NCBI GenBank assembly: GCA_964569015.1 | Contig: CAZMSN010000012.1 | Location: forward strand, 1 to 41,861 | Reading direction: 5' to 3' | DNA length: 41,861 nucleotides | DNA from: CAYQEC01 sp964569015 | GTDB lineage: Bacteria > Actinomycetota > Acidimicrobiia > Spongiisociales > UBA5794 | Shown: piece by piece, positions 1-7,804 of the stretch | Layout: every line of letters begins with the position of its first letter | Numbering within the stretch: the stretch's first letter is position 1 | The notes under the pieces: model-generated | The model's database searches: none | What the model saw: only the letters and a program-made list of their open reading frames with translations | Told to the model about the DNA's origin: nothing | Translations under genes and position numbers: made by a program

Positions 1-4
1 GCCC

Positions 5-280
5 TCACCTGACGGAGAATCCCGTGATCTCGGGGTCGAGAGGCACCGCATCGAGACTCACCTCCGTCACCCAGGAAGCCGGTGGCCCCGTCTCCAGGAA
101 GCGGCGCATCGCTGCCACCGCAGCCTCGCTCCCCTGCACGAAGACCTCAACCCGGCCGTCGGGCAGGTTGCGCACCCAGCCTTCAACGCCGAGACGGTGC
201 GCCTGGCGGGCCGCCGACCAGCGGAACCCCACGCCCTGCACCCTGCCTGTGACCGTACCTCGGACAGCCACCTCACTCAT
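5..280 (-). CDS. acyP: Acylphosphatase
   Basis: This is a 91-residue acylphosphatase, which hydrolyses carboxyl-phosphate bonds of acyl phosphates in the cytosol. The family signature VQGVGFR is at residues 14-20, with the phosphate-binding Arg20. The catalytic Asn38 lies in WVRNLPDG. The length matches the usual 90-100 residues. I placed the start at ATG 280 because the ATG overlaps the mutM stop (ATGA), which implies translational coupling. An in-frame start further upstream at 349 would add a tail lying inside mutM. It is the last gene of the recG-to-acyP run visible here. In mycobacteria acyP, fpg and rnc are also neighbours, usually beside smc, which would lie beyond the left edge. The identification is secure. 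The physiological substrate is not known for most bacterial members. Confidence 0.93.
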   Translation of the reverse strand: MSEVAVRGTVTGRVQGVGFRWSAARQAHRLGVEGWVRNLPDGRVEVFVQGSEAAVAAMRRFLETGPPASWVTEVSLDAVPLDPEITGFSVR

Positions 281-1107
281 CGCTGACACCCCCGGCACCA
301 ATAGGTGCTGCGCTGCCGAAGCACCTCCCGGACGATGGGCGCCCCGCATCGGAGGCAGGCCTCATCCTCCCGGCCGTACGCCCGGAGCCGCTCCACGTAC
401 TCCCCCGCCCGGCCGTCCGGCAGCAGGTAGGCGAGATCGTCGAGCGAGGTGCCGCCCCACCGCAGCCCGGCCGCCAGCGTCGCCTTGACGGCACTCCGCA
501 GCCGCTTCAGCTCCTCGACATCGAGGGAGCCTCCCGGCCGATGAGGATCGACGCCGGCACGATGGAGCGCCTCGTCGGCGTAGATGTTGCCGAGACCGGC
601 GAGCACGCCCTGGTCGAGCAGCAGGGCCTTGATCGGGGCCGTCCTTCCGGCCAGGGCCGTCGCCAGCGACCGTGTCGGCGGCAGCGAGTCCAGTGCATCC
701 GGGCCCAGTCTCGCCAGCGACGTTTCCGCCAGCTCGTCGGGGGTGTAGGCGGCGACGAACCCGAACGTCCGCGGATCGACAAACCGGATCTCGGTGCCGC
801 CCACCAGCCGCACCACCACATGGGTGTGCGGCTCGCGATCGACCCTGGGACTCGCGAGCTGGAGCCTCCCCGACATGCCGAGGTGGGTGACCCAGCTCAG
901 GTCGCCCGACAGCTCGGCGACGAGGAACTTGCCGTGACGGCGCAATCCCTCGATGGTGCGGCGGCGCAGCCGCGCCTCAAAATCTCCCGCACGGAGCTGG
1001 CGGCGCAGCATCCGTGGATGCCCGACCTCCACGGCGGTGATGCAGCGGCCGACCACAATCGGCTCCAGGCAGCGGCGGGTGGTCTCGACCTCGGGCAGCT
1101 CAGGCAT
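277..1107 (-). CDS. mutM: Formamidopyrimidine-DNA glycosylase
   Basis: This 276-residue base-excision repair enzyme removes 8-oxoguanine and formamidopyrimidines from DNA and nicks the abasic site. The mature N-terminus PELPEVE supplies the catalytic Pro2 and Glu3. The conserved lysine appears in RRHGKFLVAEL. The C-terminus carries a C-x2-C...C-x2-C zinc finger (CLRCG ... CRGCQR). I chose ATG 1107 because catalysis needs proline at position 2. A longer in-frame extension to 1263 lies wholly inside rnc and is non-coding. The gene overlaps the end of rnc by 8 bases and its stop overlaps the acyP start, so it is probably co-translated with both. The length is typical for Fpg. Confidence 0.96.
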   Translation of the reverse strand: MPELPEVETTRRCLEPIVVGRCITAVEVGHPRMLRRQLRAGDFEARLRRRTIEGLRRHGKFLVAELSGDLSWVTHLGMSGRLQLASPRVDREPHTHVVVRLVGGTEIRFVDPRTFGFVAAYTPDELAETSLARLGPDALDSLPPTRSLATALAGRTAPIKALLLDQGVLAGLGNIYADEALHRAGVDPHRPGGSLDVEELKRLRSAVKATLAAGLRWGGTSLDDLAYLLPDGRAGEYVERLRAYGREDEACLRCGAPIVREVLRQRSTYWCRGCQR

Positions 1108-1795
1108 CGCCGGCTGCGGCCAGCGCCTCGGAGGCGGCACGGGCGGCGTCCTGCTCGGCGCGCTTTTTCGATTTGCCGGATCCCTCCCCCAGCAGCTCGC
1201 CGTCTGCCCACACCTTGGCGGTGAACTCCTTGGCGTGCTCCGGCCCCTCCTCCTCGACCACATAGGAGGGCCGCAGGCCGAGGCGGGCGAGCCGCTCCTG
1301 GAGCCGGGTCTTGTAGTCGAGGCGTCCTGGAGCGGCGGCCCGCTCGTCGACGAGTTCTCCCCAGTGACGCAGGATCAGCTGCCGCGCCCGATCGAAGCCG
1401 GCGTCGATGTACACCGCCCCGAGCACCGATTCGACGGCATCGGAGAGGATCGACTCCTTCTCCCGCCCACCGGTCATCTCCTCGCCCCGGCCCAGCAGCA
1501 ACGCTTCCCCCAGACCCCACTCGAGGGCGAGTTGCGCCAGCGCCCGCTCGTTGACGACCGCAGCGCGCACCTTGGCCATCTCGCCTTCGGACAGCATCGG
1601 GTACTCCTCGTACAGGTAGTGCGTCACCGCGAGTTGGAGCACGGCGTCACCCAGGAACTCGAGCCGCTCGTAGGAATCGTCCAGCGAGTGCTCGGCGGCA
1701 TACGAGCGATGCAGCAGCGCCATCGAGAACAGCTCCGGATCGGCGAATCGATGCCCCAGGGCCCGCTGAATCGTGTCGAGTGCGTCCACGGTCAA
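1100..1795 (-). CDS. rnc: Ribonuclease III
   Basis: This is a 231-residue double-strand-specific RNase that processes rRNA precursors and structured mRNAs. The RNase III signature ERLEFLGDAVL starts at residue 43 and includes the metal-binding Glu and Asp. The C-terminal third is a double-stranded-RNA-binding domain, recognised by the DYKTRLQE start and the GSGKSKKRAEQDAARAA helix. Translation appears to begin at TTG 1795, which overlaps the plsX stop (TTGA). The next in-frame GTG is two codons later and cannot be excluded. The plsX-rnc-mutM order with 4-8 base overlaps points to one polycistronic mRNA. Domain order and length are normal. Confidence 0.95.
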   Translation of the reverse strand: MTVDALDTIQRALGHRFADPELFSMALLHRSYAAEHSLDDSYERLEFLGDAVLQLAVTHYLYEEYPMLSEGEMAKVRAAVVNERALAQLALEWGLGEALLLGRGEEMTGGREKESILSDAVESVLGAVYIDAGFDRARQLILRHWGELVDERAAAPGRLDYKTRLQERLARLGLRPSYVVEEEGPEHAKEFTAKVWADGELLGEGSGKSKKRAEQDAARAASEALAAAGDA

Positions 1796-2778
1796 CCCGC
1801 CAGCGCCGCGGCTCGTGCCAGGCCATCGGAGATCCTGTTCGGCAGATCGCCTTCGATGCCCTCGGCGGCCAGGGTGATGGCGCTGGCGATCGCGACCCGG
1901 GACGACGACCCGTGGGCGATCACGGCCACTCCATCCACCCCGAGCAAGTGGCCGCCGCCCGTGTTCTCGGGGTCGAGACGGTGCCGCAACCCGGCAATCG
2001 ACGGCGCCAGGGCGGCGACGGCCTCCTGGAGGTCGGGGTCGGAGATCGCCTCCAGCATGAGGCTGAGAGTGAGGCGAGAGGCGCCTTCGGCCGTCTTGAT
2101 GATCACGTTCCCGGTGTACCCGTCGGTGACGAACACTTCGGCCCGGTCGGTGGCGAGGTCGCGTCCTTCGATGTTGCCGATGAAGTTGATACCCGGCATT
2201 TGCTCCAGCAACCGGTACGTCTCCTTCTCCAAGTCGCGCCCTTTGCCCCGCTCCTCGCCGATGTTGACCAATCCCACCCGCGGCGATTCGATCCCGAAGT
2301 GGATCTGGGCGAGGGCGGATCCCATGACGGCGAACTGCCCGAGGTCCTCCGGCCGGCAGTTGACGTTCGCCCCGCTGTCGAGGATCACGGTGCGGTTGGG
2401 AAACAGCGATGCGATCGCCGGGCGCGTCACCCCCCGAAGGCGGCCCACGATGAACGCCGCCGCCGCCATGGCCGCTCCCGTCGAGCCGGCCGAAACGAAA
2501 CCATCGGCTTCACCGTCCGCGACCAAGCGGGCCGCCACCGCCACCGAGGCATCACGCTTGTCCCGGATCGCCTTGGCGGCATCGTCGGCCATCTCGATGA
2601 CCTGGGAGGCGGGCACGATCTCGAGATCGGCCTCGGCCTCGTCCAGGACCGGCCTGATTCGCTCCTCGTCACCAACGAGAGAGACAGTGTGGCCTGCTCG
2701 TGCGGCCGCGACCGCTCCCCACACCACCTCGGCGGGCGCATGATCGCCCCCCATTGCATCGACGGCGATGCGGGACAT
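1792..2778 (-). CDS. plsX: Phosphate acyltransferase PlsX
   Basis: PlsX is a 328-residue peripheral membrane enzyme that converts acyl-ACP to acyl-phosphate, the acyl donor for PlsY in phospholipid synthesis. The N-terminus IAVDAMGGDHAP is the family hallmark. DSGANVNCRPEDLGQFAVMG and GVGLVNIGEE-like segments follow in the usual order, and the length is typical. The ATG at 2778 follows the rpmF stop by 9 bases, with an AGGG-type ribosome site overlapping that stop. The rpmF-plsX pairing is widespread in bacteria and links ribosome and lipid synthesis. The gene is followed by rnc with a TTGA overlap. Confidence is high. Confidence 0.96.
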   Translation of the reverse strand: MSRIAVDAMGGDHAPAEVVWGAVAAARAGHTVSLVGDEERIRPVLDEAEADLEIVPASQVIEMADDAAKAIRDKRDASVAVAARLVADGEADGFVSAGSTGAAMAAAAFIVGRLRGVTRPAIASLFPNRTVILDSGANVNCRPEDLGQFAVMGSALAQIHFGIESPRVGLVNIGEERGKGRDLEKETYRLLEQMPGINFIGNIEGRDLATDRAEVFVTDGYTGNVIIKTAEGASRLTLSLMLEAISDPDLQEAVAALAPSIAGLRHRLDPENTGGGHLLGVDGVAVIAHGSSSRVAIASAITLAAEGIEGDLPNRISDGLARAAALAG

Positions 2779-2787
2779 GGGAGATCC

Positions 2788-2964
2788 CTACGACGACTTG
2801 ACGGCCTCGCGGCCCTTGTACATGCCGCACTCCGGACAGACGCGGTGCGGCAAATGCTGGGCTCCGCACTGCTGGCACGCCACAGTCGCCGGCGCCGCGA
2901 CCTTCCAGTTGGCCTTGCGCCGACGCGTCCGGGAGCGCGACATCTTCTTCTTCGGTACCGCCAT
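2788..2964 (-). CDS. rpmF: 50S ribosomal protein L32 (zinc-binding form)
   Basis: This is the 58-residue ribosomal protein L32. The basic N-terminus MAVPKKKMSRSRTRRRKANW is diagnostic. Two CxxC pairs (CQQC at residues 30-33 and CPEC near 43-46) make it the zinc-ribbon version. The start is ATG 2964, preceded by GAGGT seven bases upstream. It lies 20 bases after yceD and 9 bases before plsX, the classic yceD-rpmF-plsX order. Because both L32 here and L28 (at 7467) keep all their cysteines, this looks like the zinc-replete ribosomal set. Cysteine-free paralogues, if present, would be elsewhere in the genome. Confidence 0.97.
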   Translation of the reverse strand: MAVPKKKMSRSRTRRRKANWKVAAPATVACQQCGAQHLPHRVCPECGMYKGREAVKSS

Positions 2965-2984
2965 TGGAGAACCTCGTTGTCCGG

Positions 2985-3488
2985 TCAGTCCCCGGTGTCC
3001 AGCAAGTCCTTCAACGCCGCAAAGGGCGAGGCCGACTCGTCCTCCTGGTCGGGGGTGGACGTATTCAAGCCGCTTCCGGCCACTGCAACAAGTCCCGGGC
3101 AATCGGGCCCGCACACCGGAGCGACCGGCATCGCCAGCAGCACCTCGTCCCGCAGGAGCTGCTCGAGATCCAGCACGTTGCCAGCGAGGTGGTATTCATC
3201 GTCGCCCTCCGGATCGCTCGTCACCATCTGCGACACATCCACCCGAATCTCGCCCTCGATCTCAGCGAGGCACCGATAGCAGTGGTGCCTCGCCACGAAG
3301 GTGGCGACCCCGCTCACCTCGATCCCGCCGGAGGCGGCATCGAGCCGCAGCTCGACATGCAGCGGCGGATCGGGAAGGACCTCGGACAGCTCCACCTCCC
3401 AATCGACGGACGTCTCGACCACCGCCTCGCGGTGCCGGGCCCGTCCGGTGAGCAGCTCACCGACGTTGACCTGAAAATCACGATTCAC
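2985..3488 (-). CDS. yceD: YceD/DUF177 family protein (23S rRNA accumulation factor)
   Basis: This 167-residue DUF177 protein belongs to the family of E. coli YceD, which is linked to 23S rRNA accumulation, and its gene almost always precedes rpmF. The family features seen are the CYRCLAEIEGEI motif in the middle, a conserved DLEQLLRDEVLLAMP segment, and a CGPDCPGL cysteine pair towards the C-terminus. The four cysteines could form a metal site, which is inference. The start is GTG 3488. A TACACT box at 3496-3501 lies exactly seven bases before it and there is no ribosome-binding site. A promoter giving a leaderless message for yceD-rpmF-plsX-rnc-mutM-acyP is therefore likely. The molecular activity is not established for the family. 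Confidence 0.9.
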   Translation of the reverse strand: MNRDFQVNVGELLTGRARHREAVVETSVDWEVELSEVLPDPPLHVELRLDAASGGIEVSGVATFVARHHCYRCLAEIEGEIRVDVSQMVTSDPEGDDEYHLAGNVLDLEQLLRDEVLLAMPVAPVCGPDCPGLVAVAGSGLNTSTPDQEDESASPFAALKDLLDTGD

Positions 3489-3521
3489 GCGGCCGAGTGT
3501 ATCCGTGCCGTGGCGGCCCGG

Positions 3522-4097
3522 TCACCCGGAGATCGGAGCCTCCGGCGCCGGCGGCAGCGGCTCGTGCAGGGCCGCCCGGGACTCCTGGACGTACCGCAGC
3601 AGCTCGCCCAGGATGGCCTCCGCCTCGGAGAGGCGGCGCTCCGCCACGTCCTCGGCCTCGAGGCGGATCCGCTCGGCCTTCTTCTCGGCGTTGCGCACCA
3701 GGGTGTTGGCCTCCTGCACGGCCTCCTCGACGATGTAGTTCTCCGAGACGAGCTCCTCGGACCTGGCCTTGGCTTTGCCAAGCACCTCACGCGCCTTCTC
3801 ATTGGTGCGCGAGACATAGGCTGCCCGCTCTCGCACCATCCAGCGTGCGGCTCGCAGCTCCTCGGGAAGCGCCGTCAGCGATTCCGCCATCGTGTTGTCA
3901 ACGCGCGACCGCACCGCACGCAGCCGCTCGACGAAATCCTCACGGGCGATCATGACGCTGTTGGAGAGCGGCACCGTCCTCGCCGTCTCGACCTCGACGA
4001 TCAGCTCCTCGAGCGCCGCCCGGATGGCGAACTGCGCTTTCTCGATCATGTCGAGCACCTGCCCGGGAATGGGCGGCGGGCTCTTGCCATCAGCCAT
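3522..4097 (-). CDS. DivIVA-like coiled-coil protein, SepIVA-type
   Basis: This is a 191-residue, mostly helical, charged protein with long coiled-coil stretches. Residues roughly 20-80 and 90-175 are rich in E/K/R/A heptads, for example NEKAREVLGKAKARSEELV and NAEKKAERIRLEAEDVAERR. The last 15 residues are a proline-rich tail. No enzyme motif is visible. Its place directly beside yceD and in the rnc-fpg neighbourhood matches Rv2927c/SepIVA of mycobacteria, an essential DivIVA-domain septum protein. A role in septation or cell-envelope growth is therefore the best guess. The ATG at 4097 overlaps the coaD stop by 8 bases. The sequence alone cannot separate SepIVA from other DivIVA-like proteins, and a weak resemblance to ATP-synthase b-type coiled coils is expected from composition. 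Confidence 0.7.
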   Translation of the reverse strand: MADGKSPPPIPGQVLDMIEKAQFAIRAALEELIVEVETARTVPLSNSVMIAREDFVERLRAVRSRVDNTMAESLTALPEELRAARWMVRERAAYVSRTNEKAREVLGKAKARSEELVSENYIVEEAVQEANTLVRNAEKKAERIRLEAEDVAERRLSEAEAILGELLRYVQESRAALHEPLPPAPEAPISG

Positions 4098-4569
4098 CAG
4101 CGAACCGTTCTTTCAGGGCCTGGGCAACCGGCTCGGGAACGAGCGAGTCCACCGAGCCGCCCAGACCGGCGACCTGCTTGACCAAGGAAGAGGACAAGTA
4201 GCCGTACTCCGGCTTGGTAGCAACGAACAGCGTAACGATCCCGGAGAGGTGCCGGTTCATTTGCGACATCTGGAACTCGTAGTCGAAGTCGGTCATCGCC
4301 CGCAGGCCCTTCACGATCACGTCGATGCCCTGCTCGGCGGCGTAATCGACCAGCAGTCCCGAGAACGAGCCAACCTCGACGTTGGCCCACGCCGGACACG
4401 AGGCTCGGATCAGGTCCATGCGCTCGACCGCCGTGAAGAGCGGCTCTTTCGCAGGATTCTCGACGACCGCCACCAGCACCCGCTCGAAGATGTCCGCACA
4501 ACGTTCGATGACGTCGAGATGCCCCTTGGTCGGGGGGTCGAAACTCCCCGGTATGAGGGCCGAAGTCAC
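4090..4569 (-). CDS. coaD: Phosphopantetheine adenylyltransferase
   Basis: CoaD (159 residues) adenylates 4'-phosphopantetheine to dephospho-CoA, the penultimate step of coenzyme A synthesis. The nucleotidyltransferase motif GSFDPPTKGHLD near the N-terminus carries the (T/H)xGH site. The second signature is the SSS stretch in YLSSSLVKQVA. RGLRAMTDFDYEFQM-like residues (here KGLRAMTDFDYEFQM) are typical of the family. I chose GTG 4569, not the further upstream in-frame start at 4593. A strong AAGGAGGAG ribosome site ends two bases before this GTG, the GTG overlaps the rsmD stop (GTGA), and the resulting length is exactly normal. rsmD-coaD is a common bacterial pair. Confidence 0.96.
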   Translation of the reverse strand: MTSALIPGSFDPPTKGHLDVIERCADIFERVLVAVVENPAKEPLFTAVERMDLIRASCPAWANVEVGSFSGLLVDYAAEQGIDVIVKGLRAMTDFDYEFQMSQMNRHLSGIVTLFVATKPEYGYLSSSLVKQVAGLGGSVDSLVPEPVAQALKERFADG

Positions 4570-5108
4570 GTCTCCTCCTTGGCGAATCGCCACAATTCAG
4601 CGCTCCCGTAGCGGCGCCGGTCGGTGAGGACCAGCGACGGGACGGCCGCTTGCACATCGTCCCCGTAGCGACGGTGGAGCACCACCACGGCGCCGTTGGT
4701 GAGACGGGCCGTCAGTCGAGAGAGGACGTCATTGAGCGACGCTAGCGGCACAGCATACGGAGGGTCAACGAAGGCGAGGTCAAACGGCTCCCCGCCCCGG
4801 CTCAGGAAAGCCTCTACGGAACCTGCGACGACGTCACCTCCCAGGCCCACTGCCGCCACGTTGGCGCGAAGCGCGACGAGCGCCTGCCGATCCTGCTCGA
4901 CGAAGGTGGCATTGGAGGCCCCGCGACTGAGCGCCTCCAGCCCGAGTGAGCCCGTCCCGGCGTACAGATCGAGCACGCGGACTTCCACCACTGCCCAACC
5001 CAACGACGAGAACAACGCTTCCTTCACGCGATCGGTCATCGGCCGAGTCTCCATGCCCCGCGGCGCCACCAGGCGCCGACCCTTGGCGATGCCGGCGATC
5101 ACCCGCAC
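4566..5108 (-). CDS. rsmD: 16S rRNA (guanine966-N2)-methyltransferase RsmD
   Basis: This 180-residue SAM-dependent enzyme methylates G966 of 16S rRNA during 30S assembly. The N-terminus VRVIAGIAKGRRL and the GMETRPMTDRVKEALFSSL segment are family hallmarks. Motif I is DLYAGTGSLGLEALSRGA, and the catalytic DPPY motif is present in DLAFVDPPYAVP. The start is taken as GTG 5108, with GAGGGGGG about five bases upstream. Reading frames further upstream run into low-complexity sequence. A 73-base gap separates it from the recG stop. I see no TAnnnT-type promoter box there, so transcription from recG is likely. A C/G hairpin sits in that gap at 5141-5161. Confidence 0.94.
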   Translation of the reverse strand: MRVIAGIAKGRRLVAPRGMETRPMTDRVKEALFSSLGWAVVEVRVLDLYAGTGSLGLEALSRGASNATFVEQDRQALVALRANVAAVGLGGDVVAGSVEAFLSRGGEPFDLAFVDPPYAVPLASLNDVLSRLTARLTNGAVVVLHRRYGDDVQAAVPSLVLTDRRRYGSAELWRFAKEET

Positions 5109-5140
5109 GGGTACCCCCCTCGGCCCACCACGTTCGCCGG

Positions 5141-5161
5141 TCCCCCGTCGAAAAGGGGGGA
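5141..5161 (-). terminator. G/C hairpin between recG and rsmD
   Basis: A run of five C at 5142-5146 can pair with the G run at 5155-5160 around a short A-rich loop, about 20 bases beyond the recG stop. There is no T tract after it on the minus strand. It may weaken transcription into rsmD or simply separate ribosomes, and termination would be partial at best. Confidence 0.3.
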
Positions 5162-5181
5162 TGAGTCCGGCGCCGCCGCGA

Positions 5182-7365
5182 TCAGCTTCGGAACAGCCAC
5201 TCGACATCCTCTCCGAGCAAGGCGCGGACCTCATCTTCGATGAGGGGATGGCCGGCCAACTCCGGGTCGGCGCCGACCAGGTCGAATGCCTCGCGGCGCG
5301 CCGTGACGAGCAGGTCGGCATCGCGCAGGATGTCGGCGAGCTTGAGGTCCTTCATCCCCGCCTGCCGAGTCCCGAAGACGGTTCCCTGCCCACGAATGCG
5401 CAGATCCTCCTCCGCCAGACGGAACCCATCGGTGGTCGCCACCATCGCCGCCAGCCGCTGCTCGCCCTCAGGTGTCGTGGGCTCGGCGACGAGCACGCAG
5501 GTCGAGGCATGGGCGCCACGACCCACCCTCCCTCGGAGCTGGTGGAGCTGGCTGAGCCCGAACCGATCGGCGTCCTCGATCACCATGACGGTCGCATTGG
5601 GGATGTCGATCCCCACCTCGATCACCGTCGTCGCCACCAGGACGTCGATCTCCCGGTCCCGGAATCGCTGCATCACGCCGTCCTTCTCGCCCGGCCGGAG
5701 CTGGCCGTGAAGCAGGCCGAGGCGCAGCCCGGGAAACACCCCCTGGAGTCGCTCGTACTCCGCGGTCGCCGAGGCTGCCTCCAGCTTGTCGCTGTCCTCG
5801 ACCAGAGGACAGACCACGAAGGCCTGGCGACCGGCCCGCACCTCGGAGCGCACCAGGTCGTACACCTGCTCGAGATGATCTGGCCGCTTGTCGAAACGCT
5901 CAGTCGTCACCGGGGTTCTCCCCGGCGGCATCTCATCGAGGATCGAGACGTCGAGATCGCCGTAGAGCGTCATGGCGAGGGTCCGCGGAATCGGGGTCGC
6001 CGTCATGATGAGCAGGTCCGGGTCGTACTCCTCCACCTTCTCTCTCAGCATGACGCGTTGATACACACCGAAGCGGTGCTGCTCGTCGACGACGGCCACT
6101 CCGAGGCGACCAAAGTGGAGGCCTTCTTGGATGAGGGCATGGGTTCCCACCACGACGTCGATCTCGCCCTCGGCGATCCACCGCTCGACGTCGCTGCGGG
6201 CGGCGGCCCCCGACGGCAGGAAGTTCACCTCGGCGTTGCTCGACGTGAGAAGGGCCATCCGCACCACCTGGGTGGAGTCCCCGTCCGGCGTGAAGAGGCT
6301 TCCGGTCCCGGCCGCCCCCTCCGGGTCAACCATGGCCGGCTCGAGCCCCGCCGTCTCCAGCAGCCGGGCGATGCCCATGTAGTGCTGCTCGGCGAGAACC
6401 TCGGTCGGCGCCATGACAGCACCCTGCATCCCGCCCTGCACGGCGGTCAGCAGGGCGGCAACCGCCACCACCGTCTTCCCGGAGCCCACCTCGCCCTGGA
6501 GCAGGCGGTGCATGGGGTGCACGGATGCCAGATCGGAGCGGATCTCGCCGATCACCCGTTCCTGCGCCGCGGTGAGGCGGTACGGCAGCGCCTCGACAAA
6601 GGCGCCCACGAGACGACCCGACACGTCGTGGGCGACACCTCGTGACTCGTCGATCTGGTGGTGCTTCTGCAGCGCCAGTGCCACCTCGAGGCGGAACAGC
6701 TCGTCGAAGACCAACCGCCGGCGAGCCGCCGCCGCCATCTCGGCGCTCTCGGGAAAGTGGATACCGGCGATGGCTTCGTCACGGGACATCAGGCCGAGCC
6801 GGTCCAAGAGCGCCTCGGGGAGCACCTCGTCGATCGGCCGTGCCCGCGAGAGGGCGTTGTGAATCGATTCCCGCACCTGGCGCGGCGCCAGGCCCGCGAC
6901 GCTGGGGTGGATCGGCACCACCCGGCCGGTGACGAGGGATTCGCCATCCTGGTCGAGGCGGTCAATGTCCGGGCTCTTCATCTGGAGCCGGCCTCGGAAG
7001 CGCTCGACCTTGCCGGAGAGCGCGATTTCCCAGCCCTCCACGATCTTGAGGTACGGGTTGAACCAGACGCCGGTGAGCACGTTCGAGCCGTCGCTGATGA
7101 CGGCGTCGATCATCGTGCGGTTGCGCGAGATGCGCCGCTTGCGCACGCTGGTCACGGTTCCGCCGACCGTGACCTCCTCGCCGAGCGGAACCGATGACAA
7201 GTCGAAGATCTGCGATCGATCGAGATAGCGGCGGGGAACGTGCAGCAGCAGATCCGCCACCGAGGCGATGCCCGCCTCGGTGAGACGCTTGACGCGACGC
7301 GGCCCGATGCCTCTCACCCGATCCACCGGGACCGAGGTGAGGAACGCGAGCGGGCGGCCGGCCAT
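5182..7365 (-). CDS. recG: ATP-dependent DNA helicase RecG
   Basis: RecG (727 residues) regresses stalled replication forks and migrates branched DNA. The N-terminal wedge/OB region is seen at GIGPRRVKRL and GEEVTVGGTV. Walker A GEVGSGKT is at about residues 291-298. The DEQH box is at about 427-430, followed by MTATPIPRTL. The C-terminal helicase motifs include TTVIEVGIDIPNA and QLHQLRGRVGRG. A stretch rich in G/D/S after the first helicase motifs (around EGAAGTGSLFTPDGDS) makes it longer than the E. coli enzyme. The start is ATG 7365. A TACCTT box at 7372-7377 lies six bases before it, so the message is probably leaderless, and it would drive the whole minus-strand run down to acyP. Confidence 0.97.
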   Translation of the reverse strand: MAGRPLAFLTSVPVDRVRGIGPRRVKRLTEAGIASVADLLLHVPRRYLDRSQIFDLSSVPLGEEVTVGGTVTSVRKRRISRNRTMIDAVISDGSNVLTGVWFNPYLKIVEGWEIALSGKVERFRGRLQMKSPDIDRLDQDGESLVTGRVVPIHPSVAGLAPRQVRESIHNALSRARPIDEVLPEALLDRLGLMSRDEAIAGIHFPESAEMAAAARRRLVFDELFRLEVALALQKHHQIDESRGVAHDVSGRLVGAFVEALPYRLTAAQERVIGEIRSDLASVHPMHRLLQGEVGSGKTVVAVAALLTAVQGGMQGAVMAPTEVLAEQHYMGIARLLETAGLEPAMVDPEGAAGTGSLFTPDGDSTQVVRMALLTSSNAEVNFLPSGAAARSDVERWIAEGEIDVVVGTHALIQEGLHFGRLGVAVVDEQHRFGVYQRVMLREKVEEYDPDLLIMTATPIPRTLAMTLYGDLDVSILDEMPPGRTPVTTERFDKRPDHLEQVYDLVRSEVRAGRQAFVVCPLVEDSDKLEAASATAEYERLQGVFPGLRLGLLHGQLRPGEKDGVMQRFRDREIDVLVATTVIEVGIDIPNATVMVIEDADRFGLSQLHQLRGRVGRGAHASTCVLVAEPTTPEGEQRLAAMVATTDGFRLAEEDLRIRGQGTVFGTRQAGMKDLKLADILRDADLLVTARREAFDLVGADPELAGHPLIEDEVRALLGEDVEWLFRS

Positions 7366-7371
7366 GGCAGC

Positions 7372-7377
7372 AAGGTA
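7372..7377 (-). promoter_or_regulatory. Candidate -10 box of recG (leaderless)
   Basis: TACCTT is followed by six bases and then the recG ATG. This spacing puts the transcription start at the start codon. No Shine-Dalgarno sequence is present. No clear -35 box is seen. Confidence 0.5.
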
Positions 7378-7433
7378 TCAGGAATCCTCGGTGCTCTTGA
7401 ACATCGCGCCTTTTCGGCGTCCTCAGAGGCTGT

Positions 7434-7439
7434 TACACT
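7434..7439 (+). promoter_or_regulatory. Candidate -10 box of rpmB
   Basis: TACACT lies 27 bases before the rpmB ATG, giving a leader of about 20 bases. That leader contains AGGAGG at 7452-7457. A weak TTTTCG lies 17 bases upstream at 7411-7416 as a possible -35 box. Confidence 0.45.
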
Positions 7440-7466
7440 CGCCGCCGCCTCAGGAGGTCTTCCCGT

Positions 7467-7655
7467 ATGGCATATCGATGCGAGATCTGCGGCAAGGAGC
7501 CGTGGGTCGGCAAGCAAGTCAGCTTCTCGCACAAGCGCTCAAGCCGGCGCTGGCTGCCAAACATCCAGCGCATCCGCGTCCGGCACGGCAGCAATTCCCG
7601 CCGCATGCGCGTCTGCACGTCCTGCATCAGGGCCGGCAAGGTCGAGAAGGTCTAG
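7467..7655 (+). CDS. rpmB: 50S ribosomal protein L28 (zinc-binding form)
   Basis: This is the 62-residue ribosomal protein L28. It starts MAYRCEICGKEPWVGKQVS and contains the basic segment RRWLPNIQRIRV typical of L28. The two CxxC pairs (CEIC near residue 5 and CTSC near residue 51) mark the zinc-binding form. The ATG at 7467 is preceded by a near-perfect AGGAGG nine bases upstream. It is transcribed divergently from recG, an arrangement common in actinobacteria, and is monocistronic or at most loosely linked to the Lrp-like gene 149 bases downstream. The length is normal and no oddities are seen. Confidence 0.96.
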   Translation: MAYRCEICGKEPWVGKQVSFSHKRSSRRWLPNIQRIRVRHGSNSRRMRVCTSCIRAGKVEKV

Positions 7656-7769
7656 GAGACCGCTGAAGAATCCACCGGCGGGCACCCGATGACGAAGCGC
7701 CTACGAGGTGTTCTGGGTATCCCCCCGACTCTGCAGGAGATGCCGCCGCGCGCAACCCACCGCCGCCGG

Positions 7770-7775
7770 TATCAT
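7770..7775 (+). promoter_or_regulatory. Candidate -10 box of the Lrp-like gene
   Basis: TATCAT lies 29 bases before ATG 7805. The predicted leader of about 22 bases carries GGAGGAGG. This is the leadered counterpart of the leaderless promoters seen elsewhere in the window. Confidence 0.45.
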
Positions 7776-7804
7776 CGAATCCCCGAACGATGGAGGAGGG
7801 TTTG

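Noticed and set aside
1780..3279. Long plus-strand open frame of about 500 codons across plsX, rpmF and yceD
   Set aside because: It is antisense to three well-supported genes with clear family motifs. GC-rich codon bias leaves the complementary frame open.
7397..7402. TTGAAC as -35 box for rpmB
   Set aside because: The distance to TACACT is 31 bases, too long for a sigma-70-type promoter.
7656..7804. Possible terminator or small gene between rpmB and the Lrp-like gene
   Set aside because: No stem with a T run and no frame with start context was found. Only the TATCAT promoter box of the next gene is supported.
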